Under the pieces are notes generated by a model, which had not been told where the DNA came from, ran no database searches, and was given only the letters and a program-made list of their open reading frames with translations. DNA of 30,301 nt from Clostridia bacterium (GTDB taxonomy: Bacteria > Bacillota > Clostridia > Christensenellales > Borkfalkiaceae). This document shows, one piece after another, positions 14,246 through 23,361 of the stretch. Position numbers and translations under genes: made by a program. The stretch spans positions 1 through 30,301 of the forward strand of contig CAAGDF010000086.1 of assembly GCA_900768525.1 (NCBI GenBank), written 5' to 3'. How positions within the stretch are numbered: the stretch's first letter is position 1; every line of letters begins with the position of its first letter.

Positions 14246-15115
14246 ATGGCGAAAGAACTGACAACCGAAACAAGGACTACGAACCGTTTTTTGCACGACA
14301 TCGAGCAATGGCGGGAAACGGACGTAAACGATTACAAGCGCAAAATCGGGTTTGAGCTGTCCGAGGCATGGACGGAAGCGATAATTATTTTTGCGCTTAT
14401 GTTCACCGTGTTCGGCTACGTTTGGGCGTTGATTGCGACCGCTTTGCCGAAAACTATGAACGACACGGCAAAAGGCTGCATAGCGTTTGCGGTTTATATT
14501 ATATTTACCGCAGTTGCGGCGTACGTTATGTCGGGCAAAAACCTGAAAAAATTTGTGAGCGCAAACCGCGGCGAGGTCGGGCATAAAGGTGAACCGTACT
14601 ATAAAAAAGTGCTGCTTATGATCCCCGTATCGCTTGTTATCGGAATTGCGATAAACGCGGTTTTATGGTTGATCTTTATAAAGGATTTCGGCAATTTCAC
14701 AACCGACGGGCTGGGCAGTATTCAACCGCTCATATGCGCGGCAATTTACCCGTTCTTTTATTATCTTTTCGATTTTTTGCATCTTGTAAAACAGCAAAAA
14801 CACACCTGCCCCATATGCGGAAGATTTGACAGCGTTGTAACCGAAAAAATAGCGACCTACGGCAAAAACCGCGAAGGACGGGAACATGTAACCAAAACGC
14901 AAACGAAAAAAGTGGGCGAAGAGCAGACGATTGCGAGGTATTCCGACGGTTCTACCCGCGTGATTTCGGCAAAACCGATTTATGCGAACGTTATAGTTGA
15001 CGAATACGATATGGAATACGGCACGGTTATGAACGATTACATAACCTATTGCCGCCATTGCAGTTATATAAAAACGGGCACGCGCGAGCAGTCGTACTCG
15101 TCAAGAATAGATTGA
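14246..15115 (+). CDS. Membrane protein of unknown function with C-terminal CxxC pairs
   Basis: Not a family I recognise. From the ATG at 14246 (AAAAGGG five bases upstream) it has 289 residues. A charged N-terminal segment of about 40 residues is followed by four membrane segments in two pairs (around 45-105 and 120-190). A cytoplasmic tail contains CPIC and, about 75 residues later, CRHC, which could bind one zinc. An alternative ATG at 14201 would add 15 residues but has a poor ribosome site. It is probably co-transcribed with the next gene, which starts nine bases after its stop. Nothing in the sequence tells its function. Confidence 0.72.
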   Translation: MAKELTTETRTTNRFLHDIEQWRETDVNDYKRKIGFELSEAWTEAIIIFALMFTVFGYVWALIATALPKTMNDTAKGCIAFAVYIIFTAVAAYVMSGKNLKKFVSANRGEVGHKGEPYYKKVLLMIPVSLVIGIAINAVLWLIFIKDFGNFTTDGLGSIQPLICAAIYPFFYYLFDFLHLVKQQKHTCPICGRFDSVVTEKIATYGKNREGREHVTKTQTKKVGEEQTIARYSDGSTRVISAKPIYANVIVDEYDMEYGTVMNDYITYCRHCSYIKTGTREQSYSSRID

Positions 15116-15124
15116 GGTGGAAAA

Positions 15125-15826
15125 ATGAGAGAGGAAAAAGTATTGTTTCAGTCGCCCGCAAACGAAGCGGACGTGCTTGACAAAAGAGAACGAATGGAAC
15201 GCTTCGGCTGGATACGGGAAAGCACCGATTACGACCGAAAAAGGAACGTTACCCGCCTTGTTTACACGCGGGATCTCGACCTGCCCGAAAACCGACAAAA
15301 AAAGGAATGGGAGGACGAAGCCGAAGAAGCCCTCTTGGCACAAAAATTTGCCGAAAGCAATATCGCGTACTGCGAGCGCAGGAAAAGCGAAACCAAAAAA
15401 GTGCGTTCGCACGCGGCAATCATAATTCTCATGCTGGCGTTTATTGCGTTGTGCGCGGGGCTTGTCTACCTGTTCCGCTATGTTGATATTTTGGCTTACG
15501 GCAAGTTTGAAACGCCTGCGGAACTTGAAAACTTCAAGCAAACGTTCGTCTATGAGTTTCCCGACGGGAAAACGTTATTCGGCAAATCGAGCTTTACTTA
15601 TTTTGAACTTATAGATTTTCTTACAATCGCCTTGTGCGGTATATCCGCAATATTCTTTGCCGTTATAGTGGTTATGCGAAGAAATACGAGAAAAATCAAA
15701 CTTTTGCAGGAATCCGAATATCGCTATCTTACCGAACGGCAAAAATATTTCGAAAGTTTAATCGACCAAACCGAAGAGATATATTACGAACTGAACGAAC
15801 TCGCCGATATAACTTACGGCGATTAA
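15125..15826 (+). CDS. Membrane protein of unknown function, two membrane segments
   Basis: A 233-residue protein with a strong ribosome site (GAGGTGG, four bases before ATG). A highly charged N-terminal ~95 residues precedes two hydrophobic segments (about 98-118 and 165-185). Between them is a loop of about 45 residues probably outside the cell, and after them a charged helical tail, probably coiled coil. It follows the CxxC membrane protein closely, so the pair may work together. I cannot assign a family. It ends at a conserved-core hairpin shared as terminator with the convergent gene at 15961. Confidence 0.72.
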   Translation: MREEKVLFQSPANEADVLDKRERMERFGWIRESTDYDRKRNVTRLVYTRDLDLPENRQKKEWEDEAEEALLAQKFAESNIAYCERRKSETKKVRSHAAIIILMLAFIALCAGLVYLFRYVDILAYGKFETPAELENFKQTFVYEFPDGKTLFGKSSFTYFELIDFLTIALCGISAIFFAVIVVMRRNTRKIKLLQESEYRYLTERQKYFESLIDQTEEIYYELNELADITYGD

Positions 15827-15894
15827 AAACATATTAACGCGACGCATTAAATTTAACGGTCGCCAACAATTTTATATAACGAATTTTTTACAAC

Positions 15895-15941
15895 AAAAAA
15901 GTCGCCTATGTGCCGATAATCGACCTATAGACGGCTTTTTT
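15895..15941. terminator. Bidirectional terminator hairpin with conserved-core loop (copy 7)
   Basis: AAAAAAGTCGCCTAT (15895-15909) pairs with ATAGACGGCTTTTTT (15927-15941), one mismatch and one wobble, between two convergent genes. The 17-nt loop holds CCGATAATCGACC, so the conserved core forms the loop and the start of the 3' arm. Confidence 0.8.
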
Positions 15942-15960
15942 ATTTATTTTCAATTTTTTA

Positions 15961-17649
15961 TCAATCTATTTTCAAGGACAGTATGCGATAGATATTTTCC
16001 TCGGAGGTTTTGCAGTAAGTAACGGTTATGCTATCGCCGACGTTTACCCTGATCGCGCTTTCAAATTCGGTATATAACGCCTTGAAATATACGTTTTGCC
16101 CCTTGGGTTTAAAGTAGAATACCGTGTTCCCGTTCAGCTGCGCCTGCTTGATTTCCTCGACCTCGAACGATAATTCATCGGTTTCTTTATCTTCGGTTAT
16201 ATTCTTTTCCTCAAGTAAGGCGATATATTTTTTCATCGCCTCCGATTGCGTTGAACCCGTTGCGACGATGCCGTACTGCTCTACGTTGACGAGCGCATAC
16301 ATTTTAACAATGCCGTTTGCGTCCTTAAGCACCATTATATAAGTTGCCTGACCGCGCACGTTTATAAGCGCGGGGAATGAGGCGTTATAGCCTTTTTCCT
16401 GAACTTCGCCCTCGGCTGCGCCCATTGCAGAATGTTCTTCCGCACCGTGAACCGAATAAAATTTGTATTCGCCCGTGCGCGCGTTGGTAAGAATAAACCC
16501 GATATTACTGCTGTCGTCCGTAACCGAGGTTACGCCCGTATAATACCATACGTCGTCGTCGGCGATAACGTAACCGAAGTCGTCGGTGGTGCGCTTGCAG
16601 CCCTTGTTGCCGATAACGCTGTTTATAAACCCGCCCGACAATTCGCCGTACCAGTTGTACTTTTCGCAGGCAAGGTTGCCGTCGAAAACGATATCCACCC
16701 AGGACGGAACGTCCGCCACCGCATAAATCGTGCTTTCGCCGCTCGTCGGGTTGAAAATAATCGCCTCGGCAACGTCCGTACCGCCGAAAAGAAAAATTCT
16801 CGGTTTCATACACGGCACAATATAGAAGGGATTGCCGTTGTCGTCAATTTCAAATCTTGCCGCACCGAAAATCTTCGTAGGGTACGAAAAACGCAGTTTT
16901 CTATACAAATCTTCACCGAAAAATGCGCTTTCGGCATATTTAAGCGGCTCGCTCACCTCTACGAATTTAGAGGTGTTAAGCACGGGGTCGACAAGCACAT
17001 ACCCGGGAATACCGTTTTTGCGGTTGCCCGCCCACTTGAAAAATCCGTCGTATTCGAGATTGCAAACCTTTTGCGGAGTGTTTTTGTAATTGATTTGCGT
17101 GTAGTTTTCGGAAAGCGTATACTGCGACACCACCCACGCAAGCTCGCCAAGCGTTCTTTGCCCGAGAATTTTAGCCGATTCGCTGTCCATAAGCGCAACG
17201 TTATCCACATTGACGGTTTCCTGCATATCGTTTTTGAACTCGCGCTCGGAAACGGTTATAAGGCTTGCGTAACTCTTCGCCCAAAACAGTTCCGTACCGA
17301 TTAAGCCGCACAAAATCATTATGCCTATCGGAATAAGCGCGAACAGCAATATCTTTTTGGGTTTAACGTAAAAATCCGCGATTTTTGCACCCGAGCGGAA
17401 AAAAGTCGCTTTCTTCTGAGCTTTGGTGCGCGGTTCTGTTATACCTCTTGTCGCCGTAAAACCTACGGGCGCAAGATATATAAGCATAAGAAACGCCAAA
17501 AACACCCAGAACCCCTCGCTTTGCGGGTTTATGGGCGGCAGCGTAAGATAGTATACGATAAACGCAAAAAGCGTAATCGCCGCGTAAACGATAATAAGTG
17601 TTATCGTTTTTTTTCGTTTTAATTTCTCTTCTTCGGTCATTGCTTTCAT
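15961..17649 (-). CDS. Large membrane-anchored protein of unknown function
   Basis: A 562-residue protein with AAGGTG before the ATG. Three hydrophobic segments lie near residues 14-36, 45-65 and 95-120. About 430 beta-rich residues follow, probably outside the membrane, including WYYTGVTSVTDDSSNIGFIL and repeated Gly/Asn turns. It ends in a small domain (about 485-562) with alternating hydrophobic residues (VYFKALYTEF, IRVNVGDSITVTY). I do not recognise the family. A good promoter lies immediately upstream, so it is probably a single transcription unit. Its 3' end converges on the two-gene unit at 14246-15826. Confidence 0.72.
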   Translation of the reverse strand: MKAMTEEEKLKRKKTITLIIVYAAITLFAFIVYYLTLPPINPQSEGFWVFLAFLMLIYLAPVGFTATRGITEPRTKAQKKATFFRSGAKIADFYVKPKKILLFALIPIGIMILCGLIGTELFWAKSYASLITVSEREFKNDMQETVNVDNVALMDSESAKILGQRTLGELAWVVSQYTLSENYTQINYKNTPQKVCNLEYDGFFKWAGNRKNGIPGYVLVDPVLNTSKFVEVSEPLKYAESAFFGEDLYRKLRFSYPTKIFGAARFEIDDNGNPFYIVPCMKPRIFLFGGTDVAEAIIFNPTSGESTIYAVADVPSWVDIVFDGNLACEKYNWYGELSGGFINSVIGNKGCKRTTDDFGYVIADDDVWYYTGVTSVTDDSSNIGFILTNARTGEYKFYSVHGAEEHSAMGAAEGEVQEKGYNASFPALINVRGQATYIMVLKDANGIVKMYALVNVEQYGIVATGSTQSEAMKKYIALLEEKNITEDKETDELSFEVEEIKQAQLNGNTVFYFKPKGQNVYFKALYTEFESAIRVNVGDSITVTYCKTSEENIYRILSLKID

Positions 17650-17664
17650 AATTCACCTTTTTAC

Positions 17665-17693
17665 ATTGTAGCACATTTTTTAGAAAAAGACAA
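17665..17693 (-). promoter_or_regulatory. Promoter of the 17649 gene
   Basis: TTGTCT (17688-17693), 17-bp spacer and TACAAT (17665-17670) with TGC before it. The start codon is only about 16 bp beyond the -10, so the leader is very short but still contains the AAGGTG ribosome site. Confidence 0.72.
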
Positions 17694-17732
17694 TATCTTT
17701 TCGTATTACGGCATAACAAATTAGATTTACAT

Positions 17733-17771
17733 AAAAATACGGTCGACAACCATTTATAAGGCAACCGACCG
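17733..17771 (-). terminator. Terminator of the ABC-exporter operon
   Basis: On the minus strand CGGTCG (17766-17771) pairs with CGACCG (17740-17745) around a long loop and is followed by TATTTTTAT. Confidence 0.6.
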
Positions 17772-17793
17772 CAAAAAGTTAATTTTAATTGAA

Positions 17794-19698
17794 TTATTCG
17801 AGTTCGAACGCACCCGTATAAAGCTGATAATACTTACCATGCTGAGCGATAAGGTCTTTATGCGAGCCGCGCTCTATGATTCTGCCGTGTTCGAGCACCA
17901 TAATCACGTCGGAATTCTGTACGGTAGAAAGCCTGTGTGCGATAACGAAAACCGTTCTGCCCTCCATAAGTCTGTCCGTACCCTGCTGAACGAGAAGTTC
18001 GGTTCGGGTATCGATAGACGAGGTTGCTTCGTCCATTATCATAACGGGCGCATCGGCAACGGCGGCACGTGCTATCGAAAGCAGCTGTCTTTGACCTTGC
18101 GAAAGGTTTGCTCCGTCCGAGGTAAGCATCGTATTGTAGCCGTCGGGCAGTCTGGTGATAAAATCGTGCGCGTTGGCAAGTTTTGCGGCGGCGATGCATT
18201 CGTCGTCGGTCGCGTCAAGTCTTCCGTAACGAATGTTATCCATTACCGTACCAGTAAACAGATTGGTATCCTGCAAGACGATACCGAGCGAGCGGCGCAG
18301 ATCGGCTTTTTTGATCTTGTTGATATTTATTCCGTCGTAGCGAATCTTGCCGTCGGCGATATCGTAAAACCTGTTTATAAGGTTTGTTATGGTCGTTTTT
18401 CCGGCACCCGTCGCACCGACGAACGCTACCTTCTGACCGGGGCGCGCGTACAGCGACACGTTATGCAAAACTATCTTTTCGGGAACGTAACCGAAATCCA
18501 CGTCGTCGAAAACTATATCGCCTTTAAGCGGAGTGTACGTTATCGTACCGTCGGCTTTGTGCGGATGCTTCCACGCCCACAGTTCGGTACGTTTTTCGCT
18601 CTCTTTGATATTGCCGTTTTCGTCGTATTCGGCATTGACCAAAGTAACGTAACCGTCGTCGGCTTCGGGCTTTTCGTCGATAATCGCAAAAATACGTTCT
18701 GAGCCCGCAAGCCCCATAAATACGGCGTTCATCTGCTGCGTTACGTTGGAAACGCTTTGCGTAAAGTTCCTGCTCATCGGCAAAAACGCGACTATTACGG
18801 CAAGATTGAGCGTCGTACCCGTGATAGAAAACGATTTCATCCACGCGGGCAAGTTTGCAATGGCAAGCACCGTACCTACAAGCGCAAGCACGATATAGAG
18901 CAAGTGCCCGAGATTGTTCATCATAGGACCTAATATGTTAGCGTAAGTGTTGGCTTTTGTTGCGTCGTCCACGAGTTCGCCGTTGATCTTATCGAACGCC
19001 TTTTCGGATTCTTCTTCGTGCGTAAAGACCTTGATGACCTTTTGCCCGTTCATGCTCTCTTCCACGTAGCCTTCGCATTTACCCAGCGTTTGCTGTTGTT
19101 TTACGAAATATTTTGCCGAGTTACCGCCGATTTTCTTGACGATAACCATCATAAACACCACGAACAAAGCGACCACAAGCGTGAGCCATATGCTGTATGA
19201 CAGCATAGTACCCACAAGCACTATAAGCGTTATGGTCGTTTGCGCAATGGAAATCATACTTTCGGAAACCAACTGACGGAGCGCGTCTACGTCGTTGGTA
19301 TACAAACTCATAATGTCGCCGTGCGTGTGCGTATCGAAATAGCCTATGGGCAGGTTTTGCATGCGGTTGAACATTGCGTTACGCGTATCGCGCAGAAAGC
19401 CCTGAGTAACCTTCGCCATTACAAGCGAGCGGAAGAACGCCGCAAGCGTCGCGCATGAAACCGTCGCCATCATTATGAAAAGTATGCGCCTGAACGACGC
19501 GTAATCTTGTTCGGTTATCGACGATATTATGTTTTTTAAGAAGATGCCGGCGGCGGACGAACCTACCGCGGAAATAAGCACGCAAACGGCGACTATGACG
19601 AGTTGCCATGTGTAGTTTTTAAACAACTGTTTCATAAGTCTCGGAAGCGTCGCTTTGGAAACTTTAGGTCTCGGACCTTTAAAACCACCTCTCGGCAT
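17794..19698 (-). CDS. ABC exporter half-transporter, catalytically canonical subunit
   Basis: A 634-residue type IV (MsbA-like) ABC half-transporter. Six membrane segments in the first ~320 residues are followed by an ATPase domain with Walker A GATGAGKTT, a Q-loop at VLQDTNLF, the signature LSQGQRQ, Walker B MIMDEATSSID with catalytic Glu, and switch His in IAHRLS. The motifs match the active partner of heterodimeric exporters such as TM287/288, BmrCD and LmrCD. Its ATG overlaps the stop of the partner gene (TAATG), and its SD GGAGGTG lies in that gene's last codons. Probably a drug or lipid exporter under the upstream MarR; substrate unknown. Confidence 0.93.
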   Translation of the reverse strand: MPRGGFKGPRPKVSKATLPRLMKQLFKNYTWQLVIVAVCVLISAVGSSAAGIFLKNIISSITEQDYASFRRILFIMMATVSCATLAAFFRSLVMAKVTQGFLRDTRNAMFNRMQNLPIGYFDTHTHGDIMSLYTNDVDALRQLVSESMISIAQTTITLIVLVGTMLSYSIWLTLVVALFVVFMMVIVKKIGGNSAKYFVKQQQTLGKCEGYVEESMNGQKVIKVFTHEEESEKAFDKINGELVDDATKANTYANILGPMMNNLGHLLYIVLALVGTVLAIANLPAWMKSFSITGTTLNLAVIVAFLPMSRNFTQSVSNVTQQMNAVFMGLAGSERIFAIIDEKPEADDGYVTLVNAEYDENGNIKESEKRTELWAWKHPHKADGTITYTPLKGDIVFDDVDFGYVPEKIVLHNVSLYARPGQKVAFVGATGAGKTTITNLINRFYDIADGKIRYDGININKIKKADLRRSLGIVLQDTNLFTGTVMDNIRYGRLDATDDECIAAAKLANAHDFITRLPDGYNTMLTSDGANLSQGQRQLLSIARAAVADAPVMIMDEATSSIDTRTELLVQQGTDRLMEGRTVFVIAHRLSTVQNSDVIMVLEHGRIIERGSHKDLIAQHGKYYQLYTGAFELE

Positions 19699-21665
19699 TA
19701 CTCTTCACCTCCTTCGTGCGCCCTGTTCTGCGTCCGGTAAACCTCGCGGTAAATCTCGTTGGCAGCCAGCAATTCCTCGTGCGTACCCATGCCGTTTATC
19801 CTTCCGCCGTCCATAACGATAATCTTGTCCGCGTCCTGCACGGAAGCCACGCGCTGCGCGATGATTATCTTGGTAGTATCGGGAATTTCTTCGGCGAACG
19901 CCTTTCTTATAAGCGCATCGGTGTGCGTATCTACAGCCGACGTGGAATCGTCAAGTATCAGAATCGCGGGTTTTTTAAGCAGTGCGCGCGCAATGCACAA
20001 ACGCTGCTTCTGTCCGCCCGAAACGTTGGTTCCGCCTTGCTCTATCCTGCTGTTGTAGCCGTCGGGGAAGGAACGAATGAACTCGTCAGCCTGAGCGAGT
20101 TTGCAAACTCTCTCCACCTCTTCGTCGGACGCGTTTTTATCGCCCCAACGAATGTTTTCGGCTATCGTGCCCGAAAACAGCAAGTTCTTTTGCAATACCA
20201 CCGCAACGTTATCGCGGAGGGTTTTAAGATCGTAATCTTTTACGTTTACTCCGCCCACTTTAACCTCGCCGCAAGTCGCGTCGTAAAGCCTCGGAATAAG
20301 GTTTATAAGCGAGGTCTTGGACGAACCGGTGCCGCCGATAACGCCTATCGTTTCGCCGGGGGCGATATGCAGGTCGATATCGGAAAGCGCGTATTCTTCA
20401 GCCTTTTTACTGTATTTAAAACTTACGTTGTCGAAATCTATAGAACCGTCTTTAACGGTCATAATCGGATTTTCGGGGTTGACGATATCGCTCTTTTCAT
20501 CGAGCACTTCGCAAATTCTCTTTGCCGAAGCAAACGCGAAAGTGATCATTACGAACACCATAGAAAGCATCATAAAGCTCATCAGCGCGGACATCGAGTA
20601 GGAAACAAGCATTTGCAGCTTGCTGACTATTTCCGAATTGCCGTGGATTATGCCGAACCTGCCGCAAATAACGAATATGGCTATTTGCGTCGCGTACATT
20701 GCCGACATCATAAGCGGGTTATTGAAAGCGAGAATCTTTTCGGCTTTGGTAAAATCTTTTCTTACCTGTTCGGATGCTTTGCCGAATTTTTGCTTTTCAA
20801 AATCCTCTCTTACATAAGCCTTAACGACTCGCATGCCCTTAATGTTTTCCTGCACCGATTCGTTCAATGCGTCGTAACGCTTGAATATCCTGTTGAACAT
20901 AGGCATCGCGATTGCCATAAGCACGCCGAGCCCTACGAGCAGCACGGGCACGACGATCAGGTACACCGTCGTCATCGAATCGAGTTGCGCCTTGCCTATC
21001 GTCGCGAACGCGCTTAACGAGAACGTAAACGAACAAATCATCATCAGCGGCGCGCGCACACCCATTCTTATTATCGTCATAAACGCGTTCTGCACGTTGG
21101 TTACGTCGGTCGTGAGCCTCGTTACCAGACTCGAAGTCGAAAACTTGTCGATATTCGAGAAGGAATAGTTTTGTACGCTGTAGTAAAGATCATGGCGAAG
21201 ATTACCCGCAAAACCCGCCGAAGCCTTGGCGCAGAATATTCCCGAAAGCGTTCCGAACGCAAACGACATAACGCCGCAAAGCACCAACACAAGACCGCAC
21301 AGTGCAAGATAACCGAAATCGGGCGCAGCAGTGGAAAGTTCGACTATTTTTTTATTGAACATAACGAGCGACCACGTTTCCGCCGTCGGCGAGCTTAGTT
21401 CGGTAAGATATTCGAGTACCGTTTTCGACATAAGCAACGGCACTACAAGCTCGAATATGACCTCGCCCACCATAAATATGGGCGTGAGAACGGTCGCCTT
21501 TTTATACTGCCTTATGCACGAAGCGAGTTTACCGATCATCGTCTTTTTCAAAAATTGCGACAGAATAATCAACGCCGCCACCACAAGAACGATGATCAGC
21601 GCGATTATGCCCAGCGTTTCTAAAATATCGCCGGCTGCCGCCAGATTGTAAAATACTCCTGACAT
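19698..21665 (-). CDS. ABC exporter half-transporter, degenerate-site subunit
   Basis: From the ATG at 21665 it has 655 residues; a longer frame back to 21725 begins at TTG without a ribosome site. Six membrane segments precede an ATPase domain with Walker A GGTGSSKTS and signature VSGGQKQ. Walker B reads ILILDDSTSAVD, with Asp for the catalytic Glu, and the switch His is Gln (IIAQRVAS). This pair of changes marks the degenerate subunit of heterodimeric exporters (TM287/BmrC/LmrC type), so it should pair with the canonical subunit encoded directly downstream. It follows marR after about 78 bp that hold a conserved-core motif. Confidence 0.92.
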   Translation of the reverse strand: MSGVFYNLAAAGDILETLGIIALIIVLVVAALIILSQFLKKTMIGKLASCIRQYKKATVLTPIFMVGEVIFELVVPLLMSKTVLEYLTELSSPTAETWSLVMFNKKIVELSTAAPDFGYLALCGLVLVLCGVMSFAFGTLSGIFCAKASAGFAGNLRHDLYYSVQNYSFSNIDKFSTSSLVTRLTTDVTNVQNAFMTIIRMGVRAPLMMICSFTFSLSAFATIGKAQLDSMTTVYLIVVPVLLVGLGVLMAIAMPMFNRIFKRYDALNESVQENIKGMRVVKAYVREDFEKQKFGKASEQVRKDFTKAEKILAFNNPLMMSAMYATQIAIFVICGRFGIIHGNSEIVSKLQMLVSYSMSALMSFMMLSMVFVMITFAFASAKRICEVLDEKSDIVNPENPIMTVKDGSIDFDNVSFKYSKKAEEYALSDIDLHIAPGETIGVIGGTGSSKTSLINLIPRLYDATCGEVKVGGVNVKDYDLKTLRDNVAVVLQKNLLFSGTIAENIRWGDKNASDEEVERVCKLAQADEFIRSFPDGYNSRIEQGGTNVSGGQKQRLCIARALLKKPAILILDDSTSAVDTHTDALIRKAFAEEIPDTTKIIIAQRVASVQDADKIIVMDGGRINGMGTHEELLAANEIYREVYRTQNRAHEGGEE

Positions 21666-21723
21666 AATGTATTTTTCCTTGTAAAAGTTTTTCGTATTGA
21701 ATGTTATGTTGCGCAAACAGTGC

Positions 21724-21752
21724 AAAAGTGCCGATAATCGACCTATAGCCCC
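21724..21752. repeat. Conserved-core motif (copy 8) supplying the marR stop codon
   Basis: On the minus strand GGGGCTATAGGTCGATTATC continues into GGCACTTTTGC. The marR frame ends CTA-TAG inside CTATAGG, so the motif provides its stop. The 18-base core is identical to copies 3 and 7. Confidence 0.75.
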
Positions 21753-22207
21753 TTATTTGCGTTTTCTAAATTAGCCGAAACATGTTCAAGCATAGCCGCA
21801 AGCAAAGCAACTTCTTCAGCGGTAAAACCGTTTGCCAGAATACCGTCCAAAGTCCGCTCTTCCTTTTGAAATAAAGAAATGAACTCCTGCGATTTGTCCG
21901 TCAACACGATTTTTTTCAGCCTTGCGTCGTAAGATACGGGTACGCGCTCGATAAGATTGTTCTTTTCCATCAGCGCAAGAATAGATGATGCCGTGCTGCG
22001 CCGCATAGAAAATTTCTTTTCTATATCGCGCTGAAAAACGTCCTCTTCTTCGCGTGATTTAAGATACCCCACAATGCAACCATGCATCCCCGTTACGTTA
22101 TCGAGTTGCGCTTTCACCTTGCTTTTGTCCATATACCGCCTTACGCCTATGTGAATTTTGCGCAGCAGCATATTCAGCGTTTGTTCGCCGCCTTCATCCT
22201 TACCCAT
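21743..22207 (-). CDS. MarR-family transcriptional regulator of the ABC exporter
   Basis: A 154-residue MarR-type winged-helix protein. The DNA-binding region (about 50-110) has FSMRRSTASSILALMEKNNLIERV and the wing with DARLKKIVLT; flanking helices form the dimer interface. These proteins usually repress their own operon and release DNA on binding small phenolic or drug-like ligands. The start is ATG 22207 with AGGTGG upstream; a GTG four codons earlier overlaps that ribosome site. The gene has a consensus promoter (22236-22264) and a TGTTAG-N4-CTAACA palindrome covering its ribosome site. Two ABC half-transporters follow. Confidence 0.92.
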   Translation of the reverse strand: MGKDEGGEQTLNMLLRKIHIGVRRYMDKSKVKAQLDNVTGMHGCIVGYLKSREEEDVFQRDIEKKFSMRRSTASSILALMEKNNLIERVPVSYDARLKKIVLTDKSQEFISLFQKEERTLDGILANGFTAEEVALLAAMLEHVSANLENANKGL

Positions 22208-22209
22208 GT

Positions 22210-22225
22210 TGTTAGCCACCTAACA
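22210..22225. promoter_or_regulatory. Palindrome TGTTAG-N4-CTAACA over the marR ribosome site
   Basis: Perfect 6-bp arms at 22210-22215 and 22220-22225 enclose the AGGTGG ribosome site. TAACATTTT also occurs twice (22221 and 22247). It may be a MarR operator or a small RNA hairpin hiding the ribosome site; the sequence cannot decide. Confidence 0.5.
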
Positions 22226-22235
22226 TTTTTCGGTA

Positions 22236-22264
22236 ATTATACAATAACATTTTAACTATGTCAA
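22236..22264 (-). promoter_or_regulatory. Consensus sigma-A promoter of marR-ABC-ABC
   Basis: TTGACA (22259-22264), 17-bp spacer and TATAAT (22236-22241): both hexamers are perfect. The -35 hexamer includes the TGA stop of the transporter gene upstream. Confidence 0.9.
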
Positions 22265-23361
22265 ACGTTTTTGCCGTATAATAAAATGTTTTCGGCGCTT
22301 ATTTTTTTGTCTGTTTTCGTGATTGTCCGCGTGCGTATTCGACGTAGTTTTTTCGAAGTTTTCGGCGGTCTTTCGCACCTATTTTTTGCGGGTTTTGCGG
22401 TATTTTTGGAGGGCTTGAAATCGAACACTCTTTCCACAAGTCGGCAAAACGGTTTTAATACGGGGAGCAGCAAAAAGCACACTATAAGATTAAAAAAAGT
22501 ATGAAAATTGGCTATATTCCTGCCTACGTCCGAAGTATTTAAAAACGGCAATATATCGTAAATGCCGAAATACAGCGGAAAAAAGAACAATATCGTTCCC
22601 GCTATGTTAAACGCAAGATTAAAACAGGCGGCTTTGCGCGCTTCGTCGCTCATGTTTGCGGAAGCCCATATTACGGGAAGGCAGGTACCGATATTTGCGC
22701 CGAGTATCATAAACGCAGCCGAGCGGAACGGTATAAGCCCGATGGTCGAAAGCACGATTATAATGCCGCTTACCACCGAACTGCTTTGCAAAACCGCCGT
22801 TACCATAATGCCGTTAAGCAATAATATTATGGGGCTATCCACCAAAAAAAGATTGGTAAACCACAAATATTTTTTAAAATTCGCAGCCGATTCGGTCATC
22901 AGCCCTAACCCGATGAACAAAAAACCGAACCCCACCGCCGCACCGCCCGCAGCCTTTACTTTGGAATTTTTAAAAAGCGACAAGAGCATACCGATAAAAG
23001 CGACTCCTCCGCCGACCGCCGCAGGCGTAAAATCAAATACATTTGAAAGCGACACTATTTGCGCCGTTACGGTCGTGCCTATATTCGTGCCCATTATCAC
23101 CGCCGCGCAGGCAACGAAATCTATCACGCCCTTTTCCACGAAAGTTATGGCTATAACGTTGGTTGCAACGCTGCTTTGCAAAACCGAAGTTATAAACATA
23201 CCCGCAAGCGCACCGCCCACGCGATTTTTCGTCGCATACCGCACGATTTTATCGACTTTGCCGCCGCAAAGCCCGCCGATCTCGCCGCTGAGTTTCGTCA
23301 GCCCGAGCAAAAACAGCGTAACCGAGCCGAGCAAAAGCAAAATATCCGAAAAAACAACCAT
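22261..23361 (-). CDS. Na/Pi-cotransporter (NptA/PNaS) family protein without PhoU tail
   Basis: A 366-residue membrane protein with the two inverted halves of the Na/Pi cotransporter family. Each half has its Gln-Ser-Ser motif: TSVLQSSVATN and TAVLQSSSVVSG. Members import phosphate with sodium. Many bacterial members carry a PhoU-like tail of about 200 residues; here only a short basic tail (about 55 residues, many Lys/Arg) is present, so phosphate-linked regulation may be absent. I chose ATG 23361; an in-frame GTG at 23376 has no better ribosome site. A terminator separates it from the LRR gene upstream. Its stop overlaps the marR -35 box. Confidence 0.88.
   Translation of the reverse strand: MVVFSDILLLLGSVTLFLLGLTKLSGEIGGLCGGKVDKIVRYATKNRVGGALAGMFITSVLQSSVATNVIAITFVEKGVIDFVACAAVIMGTNIGTTVTAQIVSLSNVFDFTPAAVGGGVAFIGMLLSLFKNSKVKAAGGAAVGFGFLFIGLGLMTESAANFKKYLWFTNLFLVDSPIILLLNGIMVTAVLQSSSVVSGIIIVLSTIGLIPFRSAAFMILGANIGTCLPVIWASANMSDEARKAACFNLAFNIAGTILFFFPLYFGIYDILPFLNTSDVGRNIANFHTFFNLIVCFLLLPVLKPFCRLVERVFDFKPSKNTAKPAKNRCERPPKTSKKLRRIRTRTITKTDKKISAENILLYGKNV

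Noticed and set aside
16432..17304. 290-codon open frame on the plus strand
   Set aside because: Antisense to the 562-residue membrane protein, which has a promoter, ribosome site and membrane segments. This frame has none.
19716..21017. 433-codon open frame on the plus strand
   Set aside because: Antisense to the ABC half-transporter gene; composition reflects the reverse strand of that gene.
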